Below, piece after piece: positions 18,868 to 27,552 of a DNA stretch of 64,000 nucleotides. Origin of the DNA: JAABRB01 sp963735025 (GTDB lineage: Bacteria; Pseudomonadota; Gammaproteobacteria; Burkholderiales; SG8-39); the NCBI GenBank assembly GCA_963735025.1, contig CAVTJG010000009.1:806001-870000 (forward strand). The letters are read 5' to 3'. A model generated the notes under the pieces. That model was given only the letters and a program-made list of their open reading frames with translations. It was not told the origin of the DNA and ran no database searches. A program made the position numbers and the translations under genes. Numbering within the stretch: the stretch's first letter is position 1; the number at the start of each line of letters is the position of its first letter.

Positions 18868-18953
18868 CGTCATTCCCGCGCACGCGGGAATCCAGGCGGA
18901 GCGCGTTCCCGGGCGGTAGGAAATACTGGATCCCCGCTTTCGCGGGGATGACG
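18868..18953. repeat. REP/MITE-like element with inverted ends
   Basis: The 86-bp element begins CGTCATTCCCGCG and ends CGCGGGGATGACG, so its ends are inverted copies. Each end also contains its own small hairpin (CCCGCGCACGCGGG and CCCCGCTTTCGCGGGG). It lies between the MBOAT and flavoprotein genes. A degenerate relative occurs at 32299-32373. Elements of this design are common interspersed repeats in beta- and gammaproteobacteria. Confidence 0.75.
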
Positions 18954-19017
18954 TGGCCACGTTCCCGGGACCGAACCGAGCAGCGATGGGTCTACGCAGA
19001 CGTCGAAACGCGCAAGC

Positions 19018-21672
19018 TCAAGTGCCTTCGAGCGCAGACCAGTCTCCGACCTTGAGGCTCGCCAGCTCGCCCGAGACGTCGCGCTGCGCCTTCACCGCGC
19101 CTGTCACACCCGACATGAGCGTGGGATGGCCGACGAGTATCGCCCCGGCGAGGCGGCCGCCGCGATCGACGACGAGCTTGCGGTACCTGTACTCTGCCGC
19201 ATCCTCCTGAACGATCACCTCGTCGCCATCGCCGGTCGGATTGACCCTCCCTACGGACGCGACGTCCGCGCCGACGACCTTGAGGATGGTGAACGCCACC
19301 GGTTCGCGATAGGTGCGATTTCCACCCATCGCATTTACCGCGGCGACCTCGCCCTGCTCGGCGGCGACCGGCCAGAGCCCCGGAATGCGGCCCTCGAACT
19401 CCGCGACGTCCCCGGCCGCGTACACATTGGGCACGTTGGTGCGCATGTGATCGTCCACGATGATGCCACGTCGCGTCTCGACCCCGCACGACTGCGCCAG
19501 CGCTACATTCGGCGCGATTCCCGCCGCGACGAGGAAGAGGTCGGCCGGAAGCTCGATGCCGGAACTGAGCCGCACATAGAGATGACCGTCGTCGCCACGC
19601 GTCACGCGCCGGATCTCGGTGGAAACCTGGAACTGGATGCCCAGGCCTTCGAGGTACCGGCGCAGAAGCTGACCGGCCGCCTCGTCGAGCTGCCGATGCA
19701 GCAGCCACGGATTGCGGTCGAGCACGGTCACCTGCACGCCGAGCTTGGAGAGGGCGTACGCGGCCTCCAGCCCGAGCAGCCCGCCCCCCGCAACCACCCC
19801 CAGGCGTGCCTGCGTGGCTTGCGCGTAGCGGCGGATCTCCATTGCGTCATTCGCCGAGCGCGCGACGAAGCATCCGGCCCCGCCGTGACCCTCGATCTCG
19901 GGCACGTAGCTCGAACTTCCCATTGCGAGGATGAGCCGGTCGTACCGCAAGGTCTCGCCAGTTGCGAGGGTCACGGTCTGCGCGACCGTGTCGATCGTGC
20001 TCGCCGTGGTGTTGAGCCAGCACGTGACCTCGCGCTCCTCGTACCACTTGTCCGGTAGCAGGTAGAGCCCCTGCATCGCCGAGCGCCCGTAGATCAGGCG
20101 GGTGATGGCCATCCGGTTGTAGAGCGCGTGGTTCTCCTCGGCAATGGCGTGGATGGTGCATACGGGATGGCGTCGCCGCGCGAAATCGGCCGCGGTGATG
20201 CCCGCAATGCCGTTGCCGATGATCACGACATCCTTGATGCTCGCGTCGTATTGCGAGGACGTGGGGTACTCCGGCGACTTGCGGCGCTCGGGCTTGAGGG
20301 CGATCGTCACGCGTCCCTGCTGGACCTTCGCACAGCACGCCATGCGAGTGTTGTGCGCGTAGCCGAGCCGCTCGAGCGTGCTCTTCTCGTCGGCCTCGGC
20401 GGACGAGAGGTTTTCCATGCCGTCGGTCACCGCGATCGGATCGGCGCCGCACACGCCCATCCGGCAGCCGGCCTCGATCTCACCGCCGCAACCCTCGATC
20501 ACCTCGAGCAGCGACTGCCCGGCGCTTGCGGCGATCCGCTGTTCGCCGGGCTGGATGACCACTTCCGCCTGTTGGCGGGTGCTCGCGCGTCGCATCGCCT
20601 GGGCCGCATTCTCGCCGACGCGCGCACCCTGCTGGGCGGTCTTCTGGATGACGTGCACGAGAAACAGCCGCTCGTTCCGGAAACAGCGCGCGATCCACAC
20701 CAGCGCGATGCCGACGACCACCGTGCGCAACGCCCACGGCGCGGAGGAAGGAACACTCAGGCCGGCGAGCTGCTCGACGCCCGACACCATGGCAGGCGCG
20801 ACGAACCAGTAGTAGAGGCCGATTGCGGCGGCGCCGAATACAACCGTCAGTCGATTGCGCTGCAGCTTGAGGAAGACGTCCAGCAGCTGGAAGAGCGCGA
20901 GGCTCAGTGCGCACCAGAGTCCGAAGTGTGCATAGATCTCGGTGAGCGCACCGCCCACCGGCGCCGTGTAGAACGCGTAGATGAATCCCGGGAGAGCGCC
21001 CGCGAAGAGCCGCCGATACCCGACGTAGTGGCGGTCGTCGTCGTACTGATCGGCGAGGTAGGCGATGGAGGGATTGAAGTCGTAGCAGTTCTTCGTGCAC
21101 CCGACGCACGGCTTGCAGTGGGCGTTGGGCAGCACGGCGAAGGGTGCCTGACCGTAGAGCCGCTGCACGGGGAGCAGCGGGCAGATGCTGCTGCACCAGC
21201 CGCTCTTGCCCTTGAAGATCAGGCCGCCAAGGAACGCACCGCCGAGTCCGAAGAGAACGAGCGCCGCGGACGCCGCGCCGTTCGTGTCGAACAGCCATTT
21301 CCGCGACGAGACGAGCACGAAGAAGAGCGCGATCCCCACGACGAAGCTGTATTCGCGAACCCGCGGCGTATGCGCGAGTCCGCGCGTGAGGCCGGCGAGA
21401 CGCGGAAGTTGGTTGAGGGCCGCCATCGGACAGATATTTCGCCACAGCCCTGGCGCGACGAGCATCACCAGCGGCAGGGTCGGAACCAGGATTTTCCAGA
21501 GCAGGACGAGACCGTGCTCCGGAGACGCGAGGAGCAGTGCGACGACCGCAAAGGCCACGCCGATTGACGCGGCGCGCAGCGCGTGCCACGCCCATCCCGG
21601 AACCCTGGTCGGGATCTGGGTGTAGTTCGGAAATGGCGGGCGGGCAGTCGGAGCTGTCGGGGCCGTCGCCAT
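19018..21672 (-). CDS. three-module membrane iron-sulfur flavoprotein: NosR/NirI-like domain, [2Fe-2S] ferredoxin-like domain, NirB-like FAD/NAD(P) oxidoreductase
   Basis: An 884-residue fusion. Residues 30-330 form a membrane domain like the polyferredoxin part of NosR/NirI. It has GWCSSICPLLPVQ (C160, C164) and CKPCVGCTKNCYDFNP (C186, C189, C192, C196), two cysteine groups for [4Fe-4S]-type clusters. Residues 370-460 are a ferredoxin-like domain with GCRMGVCGADP (C403, C408; Asp at the usual third Cys) and CC at 446-447. Residues 480-884 are a pyridine-nucleotide oxidoreductase with VVIIGNGIAGITAAD for FAD, VVAGGGLLGLEAAYAL for NAD(P), and YAAGDVAE. It likely moves electrons between NAD(P)H and a membrane or periplasmic partner. 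Direction is unknown. Its ATG directly abuts the stop of the cNMP-binding gene. Confidence 0.85.
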   Translation of the reverse strand: MATAPTAPTARPPFPNYTQIPTRVPGWAWHALRAASIGVAFAVVALLLASPEHGLVLLWKILVPTLPLVMLVAPGLWRNICPMAALNQLPRLAGLTRGLAHTPRVREYSFVVGIALFFVLVSSRKWLFDTNGAASAALVLFGLGGAFLGGLIFKGKSGWCSSICPLLPVQRLYGQAPFAVLPNAHCKPCVGCTKNCYDFNPSIAYLADQYDDDRHYVGYRRLFAGALPGFIYAFYTAPVGGALTEIYAHFGLWCALSLALFQLLDVFLKLQRNRLTVVFGAAAIGLYYWFVAPAMVSGVEQLAGLSVPSSAPWALRTVVVGIALVWIARCFRNERLFLVHVIQKTAQQGARVGENAAQAMRRASTRQQAEVVIQPGEQRIAASAGQSLLEVIEGCGGEIEAGCRMGVCGADPIAVTDGMENLSSAEADEKSTLERLGYAHNTRMACCAKVQQGRVTIALKPERRKSPEYPTSSQYDASIKDVVIIGNGIAGITAADFARRRHPVCTIHAIAEENHALYNRMAITRLIYGRSAMQGLYLLPDKWYEEREVTCWLNTTASTIDTVAQTVTLATGETLRYDRLILAMGSSSYVPEIEGHGGAGCFVARSANDAMEIRRYAQATQARLGVVAGGGLLGLEAAYALSKLGVQVTVLDRNPWLLHRQLDEAAGQLLRRYLEGLGIQFQVSTEIRRVTRGDDGHLYVRLSSGIELPADLFLVAAGIAPNVALAQSCGVETRRGIIVDDHMRTNVPNVYAAGDVAEFEGRIPGLWPVAAEQGEVAAVNAMGGNRTYREPVAFTILKVVGADVASVGRVNPTGDGDEVIVQEDAAEYRYRKLVVDRGGRLAGAILVGHPTLMSGVTGAVKAQRDVSGELASLKVGDWSALEGT

Positions 21673-22155
21673 CTATCGCACGATACGCAGGAGCCGCTGG
21701 GTCATCTCGCGCAGCCGCAGCGAAAGAATTCGTGCCAGGTCCGCGACCACTTCGCGCGCCAGCGCGGGATCGCGGGCGCTCATCACCTCGAGCGTCTTCG
21801 CGTCGATGCGGAACAGCTCTCCGGCGCTGAGCGCGCGCACCGTCGCGGAGCGCGGCAGGCCGTCGAAGAACGACTGCTCGCCGATGATCGAGTGTTCCTC
21901 GATCGCCGAGAGCAGAAACTCCTTGCCCTCGTCGGTGCGTGCCACGGCCTCGAGCCGGCCGCTGGCGACGATGTAGAAGTCACGGCTTTCCTCGCCGGAC
22001 TCCAGCAGCGTTTCGCCCTGCGCGAAGCGACGGTGTTGCGCGTAGCTCAGCAGCTTCGCCCAGCCGGCCTCGGAGAGCTGCCCGAGAAACACTGGCGAGG
22101 CCGATTCCGGCTCGCCGTCCGGGTTCTCGTAGTTGAAGAAGGAGGTGAAGTCCAT
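21673..22155 (-). CDS. cyclic nucleotide-binding domain-containing protein
   Basis: A 160-residue protein that is essentially one Crp-type cNMP-binding domain without a helix-turn-helix. The phosphate-binding cassette reads IIGEQSFFDGLPRSATVRA, with the Glu and Arg expected to hold the ribose and phosphate. The domain covers about residues 25-140, followed by a helix with LARILSLRLREMTQRLLRI. The ATG at 22155 follows GGAGC/AGGAG-like bases. Its TAG stop is directly followed by the ATG of the iron-sulfur flavoprotein gene. Such tight coupling suggests it is a regulatory subunit or sensor for that enzyme. No cyclase lies nearby. Confidence 0.88.
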   Translation of the reverse strand: MDFTSFFNYENPDGEPESASPVFLGQLSEAGWAKLLSYAQHRRFAQGETLLESGEESRDFYIVASGRLEAVARTDEGKEFLLSAIEEHSIIGEQSFFDGLPRSATVRALSAGELFRIDAKTLEVMSARDPALAREVVADLARILSLRLREMTQRLLRIVR

Positions 22156-22281
22156 TCTGCTTCGCTCCTCTCGTCGCGCGACGCCGTCGCCCACTGCTGC
22201 AGACGATCGTAGAGTACCCGCAACGGGCCGTGTCAGAAAGTGCTGTGACCGAAGCATGCATGGCGCGGCGCGGCACGCGCC

Positions 22282-24699
22282 GTGATCTGGCAGAATCAGC
22301 CCGGAAACCCACTGAGCAGCACTTCTGAGCAGCACATCTTGGCCCGATCCCGCAAGAAGCGATCCCCGGAAAGACCATCTCCCGAGCCGGCGCGCGCCGT
22401 GCCGCATGTCGCGAAGGGGCGCGGCCGCTTGAAGTTCCTCTGGCCGGCGCTCACCGTGGGTGCCGCGCTGATCGCAGGCGTGCTGGCCACGATCTGGTGG
22501 TGGACGCCTGCGCCGCCTGCCGCCACCGTACAGGGCGCCTCGGCGTTCGTCGGGAGTGCCGCTTGCAAGGATTGCCATACGGACGCGTATCGGGCCTGGC
22601 AAGGGTCGCAGCACGAGCTCGCCATGCAGCACGCGACCGAGAAGTCGGTGCGCGGCAATTTCGACAATGCGAAGTTTCGTTACGCGGGCATCGAGTCGAC
22701 CTTTTTCCGGCGCGACGGAAAGTACTTCGTGCGCACCGACGGGCCGGATGGCGCGCTCGCCGATTTCGAGATCAAGTACACGTACGGCGTCTTTCCGCTC
22801 CAGCAATACCTGGTCGAATTTCCGGATGGTCGCCTCCAGGCGCTCTCGATTGCGTGGGATACGCGTGCAAAGAACGCAGGCGGGCAGCGCTGGTTTCACC
22901 TCTATCCGAACGAGCGGGTGGATCATGGTGACGAGCTGCACTGGACGAAGCGCTCGCAGAACTGGAATTTCATGTGCGCCGACTGCCACTCGACCAACGT
23001 GCGCAAGAACTATGACGCTGCGACCGATACTTTCAAGACGGCATGGTCCGAGATCACCGTCGGCTGCGAGGCATGCCATGGGCCGGGATCGCGCCACCTG
23101 AGCTGGACGAAGAACAAGGACGCCGACCCGACGCGCGGCTTGACAGTCGCGCTCGACGAGCGCCACGGCGTCTCCTGGAAGATCGACCCTGCCACGGGCA
23201 ATGCGACGCGCAGCAGTCCGAGGCGCACCGATCGCGAAATCGAGGTGTGCGCGCAATGCCACGCGCGGCGCGCGCAGATCGCGGAGGGTTATCACGCCGG
23301 GAAGCCGTTCCTGGATTACTACCGGCCTGCATTGGTTGCGCCGGGCCTCTACCACGCCGACGGTCAGCAGCGCGACGAGGTGTACATCTGGGGCTCGTTC
23401 CTGCAGAGCAAGATGAATCGAGCGGGCGTCACGTGCAGCGATTGCCACGAGCCACACAGCCTGAAGTTGCGTGCGGAAGGGAATGCAGTTTGCGCGCAGT
23501 GCCACCTGCCGGCCAAGTACGACGCGCCCTCGCACCATTTCCACAAGTCGGGGCCGGGCGCGCGCTGCGTCGACTGTCACATGCCGACCGCGACCTACAT
23601 GGTGGTCGACCCGCGGCGCGACCACAGCCTGCGTGTGCCGCGACCGGACCTTTCGGTCGAACTCGGTGTGCCGAACGCGTGCAACGGCTGCCACACGGAC
23701 AAGTCGGCGCAGTGGGCGGACGAGGCCGTACGCAAATGGTATGGGCATCGCCCGGACGGTCTCCAGCGTTTCGCCGCGACGCTCGCCGCGGCCGAGCGCG
23801 GCGCGCCGGGCGCGGACGGCAATCTCGCGGCGCTATCTAACGATCTCTCGCAGCCGGCCATCGCGCGTGCAACTGCCGCGGAAGCGCTTGCCCAGTTTCC
23901 TTCGCAGACGGCGCTCACGGCGCTGCAGCGCGGGTTGGCCGATGCTGACCCTCTGATCCGTCGCGCCAGCGTGACCGCGCTCGCGCCCCTGCCGGTGGAG
24001 CAGCGGGTCCCGCTCGTCGCGCCGCTGCTCGACGATCCGGTACGCACCGTCCGCATCGAGGCGGCGGCCACGCTGGCGGGCGTGCCGGAAACCGCACTCA
24101 ATCCGACGCAGCGTGCGAGCTTCGATCGCGCAGCGGCCGAGTTCGTAGCCGTGCAACGCTACAATGCGGATCGCCCGGAAGCGCGTACGGCGCTCGGTGG
24201 CTTCGAGGCGCAGCGTGGCCGCGCCGAAGCGGCCGAAGCGGAACTGCGCGCTGCAATCGCCATGGACCCAGGCTATGTTCCCGCATACGTGAACCTCGCC
24301 GACCTGCGCCGGTCCCAGGGCCGGGACGCCGACGCGGAAGCGATTCTGCATGAAGGTCTCGATCACGCGCCGGAGAACGCAGCGCTTCAGCACGCGCACG
24401 GTCTCGCGCTCGTTCGTTTGAAGCGCACGCCGGAGGCGCTCGATGCGCTTGCGCGAGCGGCGCAGCTCGCTCCCGACGACGCGCGCTATGCGTACGTGTA
24501 TGCGGTGGCCCTGAACTCGACCGGAAACACGCGTGCGGCGCTCGCGGAGATCGATCGCGCGCTGGCGCGGCATCCGGGCGATCGTAACCTGCTCAGCGCC
24601 GGGGCGGCGTTTGCCCGCGATGCGGGAGACAGTGCGAGGATGGCCACGTACACTAAGCGGCTCGCCGCGCTCGGGGCGGCGCCCGGCGCGAGCCGCTGA
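22282..24699 (+). CDS. membrane-anchored octaheme c-type cytochrome with HEAT-like and TPR repeats
   Basis: About 805 residues if the GTG at 22282 is used; there is no early ATG, so the start is uncertain. A single helix (about residues 52-74) anchors it to the membrane. Eight CxxCH heme motifs follow: CKDCH (95-99), CADCH, CEACH, CAQCH, CSDCH, CAQCH, CVDCH and CNGCH. After the hemes come HEAT-like repeats (around ALTALQRGLADADPLIRRAS) and then TPR repeats to the C-terminus. This architecture is found in multiheme proteins of the cytochrome c554/NrfA-related group fused to repeats. It faces away from the cNMP/flavoprotein pair across 126 bases, and is a plausible electron-transfer partner on the periplasmic side. 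Confidence 0.87.
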   Translation: MIWQNQPGNPLSSTSEQHILARSRKKRSPERPSPEPARAVPHVAKGRGRLKFLWPALTVGAALIAGVLATIWWWTPAPPAATVQGASAFVGSAACKDCHTDAYRAWQGSQHELAMQHATEKSVRGNFDNAKFRYAGIESTFFRRDGKYFVRTDGPDGALADFEIKYTYGVFPLQQYLVEFPDGRLQALSIAWDTRAKNAGGQRWFHLYPNERVDHGDELHWTKRSQNWNFMCADCHSTNVRKNYDAATDTFKTAWSEITVGCEACHGPGSRHLSWTKNKDADPTRGLTVALDERHGVSWKIDPATGNATRSSPRRTDREIEVCAQCHARRAQIAEGYHAGKPFLDYYRPALVAPGLYHADGQQRDEVYIWGSFLQSKMNRAGVTCSDCHEPHSLKLRAEGNAVCAQCHLPAKYDAPSHHFHKSGPGARCVDCHMPTATYMVVDPRRDHSLRVPRPDLSVELGVPNACNGCHTDKSAQWADEAVRKWYGHRPDGLQRFAATLAAAERGAPGADGNLAALSNDLSQPAIARATAAEALAQFPSQTALTALQRGLADADPLIRRASVTALAPLPVEQRVPLVAPLLDDPVRTVRIEAAATLAGVPETALNPTQRASFDRAAAEFVAVQRYNADRPEARTALGGFEAQRGRAEAAEAELRAAIAMDPGYVPAYVNLADLRRSQGRDADAEAILHEGLDHAPENAALQHAHGLALVRLKRTPEALDALARAAQLAPDDARYAYVYAVALNSTGNTRAALAEIDRALARHPGDRNLLSAGAAFARDAGDSARMATYTKRLAALGAAPGASR

Positions 24700-24720
24700 A
24701 GGAACAGTCGGAGCAGGCCA

Positions 24721-25917
24721 ATGACCGGCAAAATGCCAAGCGTGATCATCATGGGCGGATCGCTCGGCGGACTCACCGCCGCGCTTTTCCTGCGCGATCT
24801 GGGGTGCCGCGTGAAAGTGCTCGAGCGGTCCCGGACACCCCTCGCGGGACGTGGTGCCGGCATCGTCCTCAATCCCGCCACGGTGCGCTACTTCACGCTG
24901 CGCGGCACGCGCGACGTGCGATCGGTGAGCGTGGCGACGAAATCGGTGCGCTACCTGGGCGCGGACGGACGCATCGCGGCCGAACAGCAGGTGACCTATC
25001 GCTTCAGTTCCTACAACGCGATGTACCACGCGCTGCTGGAGGCGTTCGGTCCGGACGATTATCACCTGGGGCAGAACGTGGCCGGACTCGAGCAGGACGA
25101 TCTGGGCGTGACGGTCCGCGTGGATGGAGCGCCCGCGGAACGCTGCGACCTGCTGATCTGCGCAGGCGGTATTCGCTCGCCGGCGCGCAGCTGGCTGCTC
25201 GGCGATGCGCCTCTCGAGTACGCCGGCTACGTGGCGTGGCGCGGCATGCTGAGCCAGGGCGAGGTCACGCCGGAAACGTTTGCACTGCTGCGCGACGCGA
25301 TCGTCTACCACATCCTGCCTGCAGGTCACGTGCTCATCTATCCGATTCCTGTCATCGAAGAAGGGATGAGCGAGCCCGAGCCGTACATCAACTGGCTCTG
25401 GTATCGGAACGTGCCCACCGGCTCCGCCTTTGACGCGCTGATGACGGACGAAGACGGGAATATGCGTGACGTGTCCCTGGGGCCGGGCGAGGTGCAGGCG
25501 GCGAACGTCGCCGCGCTCCGTCGCGATGCCGCGGACGAACTGCCGCCGCCACTCGCGGAACTGATTCGCGGAACAGCGGAACCATTCATCCAGGCGATGA
25601 TGGATTGCGAAATACCCCGCATGGCCTTCGGGCGCGTGGCGTTGATGGGTGACGGTGCTTTCGTTGCCAGGCCGCACGCCGCGGCGGGCACTGCGAAGGC
25701 GGCCGAAGACGGTTGGCAGCTCAGCCTCGCGCTCGAGCGCGCGGGGGGTGACGTTCCAGCCGCGCTGAAGCAGTGGGAGACCGGTCAGCTTGCGCTCGGA
25801 AAATCGCTGGTGGAGCGCAATCGTCAGGCCGGCCATCTCCTGCAGAACGGCACTTGGTCGGTGGGAACTCCACTATCGTTTGGGCTCTACGAGACCGGCG
25901 ACAGCGTGATGCCGTAG
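24721..25917 (+). CDS. FAD-dependent monooxygenase, 2,6-dihydroxypyridine 3-hydroxylase-like
   Basis: A 398-residue class A flavin monooxygenase. The FAD motif is MGGSLGGLTAALFLRD at the N-terminus, the middle holds LLICAGGIRSPAR (the DG-type motif region), and the second FAD motif is VALMGDGAFVARPHAAAG. HAAAGTAKAAEDGWQL is typical of the 2,6-dihydroxypyridine hydroxylase subgroup, which hydroxylates electron-rich heteroaromatic rings with NADH and O2. The start ATG lies 21 bases after the cytochrome stop. The molybdenum hydroxylase operon follows, and this pairing recurs in nicotine- and nicotinate-type pathways, so a role in N-heteroaromatic breakdown is a reasonable inference. Confidence 0.85.
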   Translation: MTGKMPSVIIMGGSLGGLTAALFLRDLGCRVKVLERSRTPLAGRGAGIVLNPATVRYFTLRGTRDVRSVSVATKSVRYLGADGRIAAEQQVTYRFSSYNAMYHALLEAFGPDDYHLGQNVAGLEQDDLGVTVRVDGAPAERCDLLICAGGIRSPARSWLLGDAPLEYAGYVAWRGMLSQGEVTPETFALLRDAIVYHILPAGHVLIYPIPVIEEGMSEPEPYINWLWYRNVPTGSAFDALMTDEDGNMRDVSLGPGEVQAANVAALRRDAADELPPPLAELIRGTAEPFIQAMMDCEIPRMAFGRVALMGDGAFVARPHAAAGTAKAAEDGWQLSLALERAGGDVPAALKQWETGQLALGKSLVERNRQAGHLLQNGTWSVGTPLSFGLYETGDSVMP

Positions 25918-26195
25918 GGGTTTGGCTCGTCTTGCGCTGCAACCAACACGCGCGGCCTGCGAGGATGTCGCGCTGCGACAGGCGCACGTGCGGCGGTCCG
26001 CGCACCCGCAGGCGCTGGCGATTCTTCTTGAAACTCTCCGCCTGCGCGCTACTCTATGTGTCGGGTTCTTCGAATCCGTACTTCACCCCCGGAACAAGAA
26101 CGATCGAAATCTATGATCGACGTTTGTAGGCGCGGCGCCGGCAAGTGCAGGCGACTGCGCCGGGGGGTGAGAGTTCCACGCCGAAGGAGATGAAC

Positions 26196-27059
26196 GTGAA
26201 ACCTGCTCCGTTTGATTACATCCGGCCGGGTTCGCTGCCGGAAGCGCTCGAAGCAATGGCGCGACACGCGTCTGCCTGCAAGATACTCGCTGGCGGGCAA
26301 AGCCTGGTGCCGATGATGAACCTGCGGCTTGTCAAGCCTTCAGTCCTCATCGACATCAACCGGATACCGGGCCTCGCAGACATCCGGCTCGACGGCGGGG
26401 AGCTCGTGATCGGTGCGCTCGCGCGTCATGCAGCCCTGCTCGCGTCGGAGCTCGTCGCAAAGCATTGCGCGCTCATGGCGGAAGCCTATCGACACGTTGC
26501 GCACGGCCCGATCCGCAATCGCGGCACGCTCGGCGGCAATATCAGTCACGCGGATCCGGCGTCAGAAATGCCGGCAGTGCTCGCGGCGTGCAACGCCAAG
26601 ATCGGCGTGCGCAATGCCAAGCGTGCGCGGACGATTCCGGCAACCGATTTCTTCACCGGCGCGCTCACGACCGTCCTCGCCGATGGCGAAATGGTCACCG
26701 AGATCCGCATACCGATCGCCGCGCCCGGTCAAGGCGCTGCGTGGCACGAGGCCGTCAACCGCCAGGGCGATTTCGCAATGGCGGGCGTCGGCGTTCTCGT
26801 GACAGTTGCGGGCGGGAAGTGCACGCAAGCAGGTATCGCGGTGGCGGGTATGGAAACACCCGGTGTGCGGCTTCCCGCAGTGGAAAAGCAGCTCGTTGGC
26901 AAGGCGCTCGACGAGGCCGCCATCACGGCTGCCGCCCGCAAGGCGGGCGCGGAGGTTCGCCCGGGCAGCTCATATCACGCCGACGAACCCTACAAACGCG
27001 AGCTGGTCGAGACGCTGACCGTTCGCGCCCTGACCGCGGCGCGCGATCGCGCAAGCTGA
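26196..27059 (+). CDS. xanthine dehydrogenase family FAD-binding subunit (CoxM-like)
   Basis: A 287-residue FAD subunit of a three-part molybdenum hydroxylase. FAD-binding blocks are AGGQSLVPMMNLRL and RNRGTLGGNISHADPASEMP. The C-terminal CO_deh_flav_C domain follows. The start is set at GTG 26196 (KPAPFDYIRPGSL). The AAGGAG site lies 6 bases upstream of it, and the family usually begins MKPAPFDY. The ATG at 26190 overlaps that site too closely. It passes electrons from the iron-sulfur subunit to an acceptor. The small subunit gene starts 10 bases after its stop. Confidence 0.92.
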   Translation: MKPAPFDYIRPGSLPEALEAMARHASACKILAGGQSLVPMMNLRLVKPSVLIDINRIPGLADIRLDGGELVIGALARHAALLASELVAKHCALMAEAYRHVAHGPIRNRGTLGGNISHADPASEMPAVLAACNAKIGVRNAKRARTIPATDFFTGALTTVLADGEMVTEIRIPIAAPGQGAAWHEAVNRQGDFAMAGVGVLVTVAGGKCTQAGIAVAGMETPGVRLPAVEKQLVGKALDEAAITAAARKAGAEVRPGSSYHADEPYKRELVETLTVRALTAARDRAS

Positions 27060-27069
27060 GGAGATCGCC

Positions 27070-27552
27070 ATGGCTCTGATCCCGATCAGTCTGAAAGTGA
27101 ACGGTACGCAGTACGAGCGCGCGGTGGAGCCGCGCCGGTTGCTGTCGGATTTTCTCCGCGAGGATCTGGACCTCAAGGCCACGCACGTCGGCTGCGAGCA
27201 CGGCGTCTGCGGCACGTGCACGGTGCTGGTGGACGGCGAAGCCGTGCGTTCCTGTCTCAGCTTCGCCGTGCAGGCGGACGGCGCCGAGTTGCGCACCGCC
27301 GACGGGCTCGCGCAGGGCGGCAAGCTCAATGCGCTGCAGCAGGGCTTCTGGGAAAAGCACGGCCTGCAATGCGGCTTCTGCACGCCCGGGATGCTGATGG
27401 TGGCGACCGAGCTGCTCGAGCGGAACGCGCAGCCCACGAAGGCGGAGATCGAGGAAGCGATCTCCGCGAACCTGTGCCGTTGCACCGGCTACTACACCAT
27501 CGTCGAGTCCGTGCAGCGGGCCGTCGAGCTGATGAAGGAGGGAGCGAAATGA
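27070..27552 (+). CDS. (2Fe-2S)-binding small subunit of molybdenum hydroxylase (CoxS-like)
   Basis: A 160-residue protein with two [2Fe-2S] clusters. The plant-type N-terminal cluster uses the cysteines in GCEHGVCGTCTVL and a later SCL. The second, helical-domain cluster uses CGFCTPG and CRCTGYYTIV. It shuttles electrons from the Mo centre to the FAD subunit. The ATG 27070 is preceded by GAGGAGATCGCC. Its TGA overlaps the ATG of the large subunit by 4 bases, so the two are translationally coupled. Confidence 0.94.
   Translation: MALIPISLKVNGTQYERAVEPRRLLSDFLREDLDLKATHVGCEHGVCGTCTVLVDGEAVRSCLSFAVQADGAELRTADGLAQGGKLNALQQGFWEKHGLQCGFCTPGMLMVATELLERNAQPTKAEIEEAISANLCRCTGYYTIVESVQRAVELMKEGAK

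Noticed and set aside
22156..23748. Upstream extension of the cNMP-binding protein frame across the cytochrome gene
   Set aside because: The recognisable domain begins at ATG 22155. The extension is antisense to the octaheme cytochrome and shows no family signal.
25918..26195. A short gene between the FAD monooxygenase and CoxM
   Set aside because: The open frames here lack ribosome binding sites and conserved blocks. The stretch is read as intergenic, with the CoxM leader at its end.
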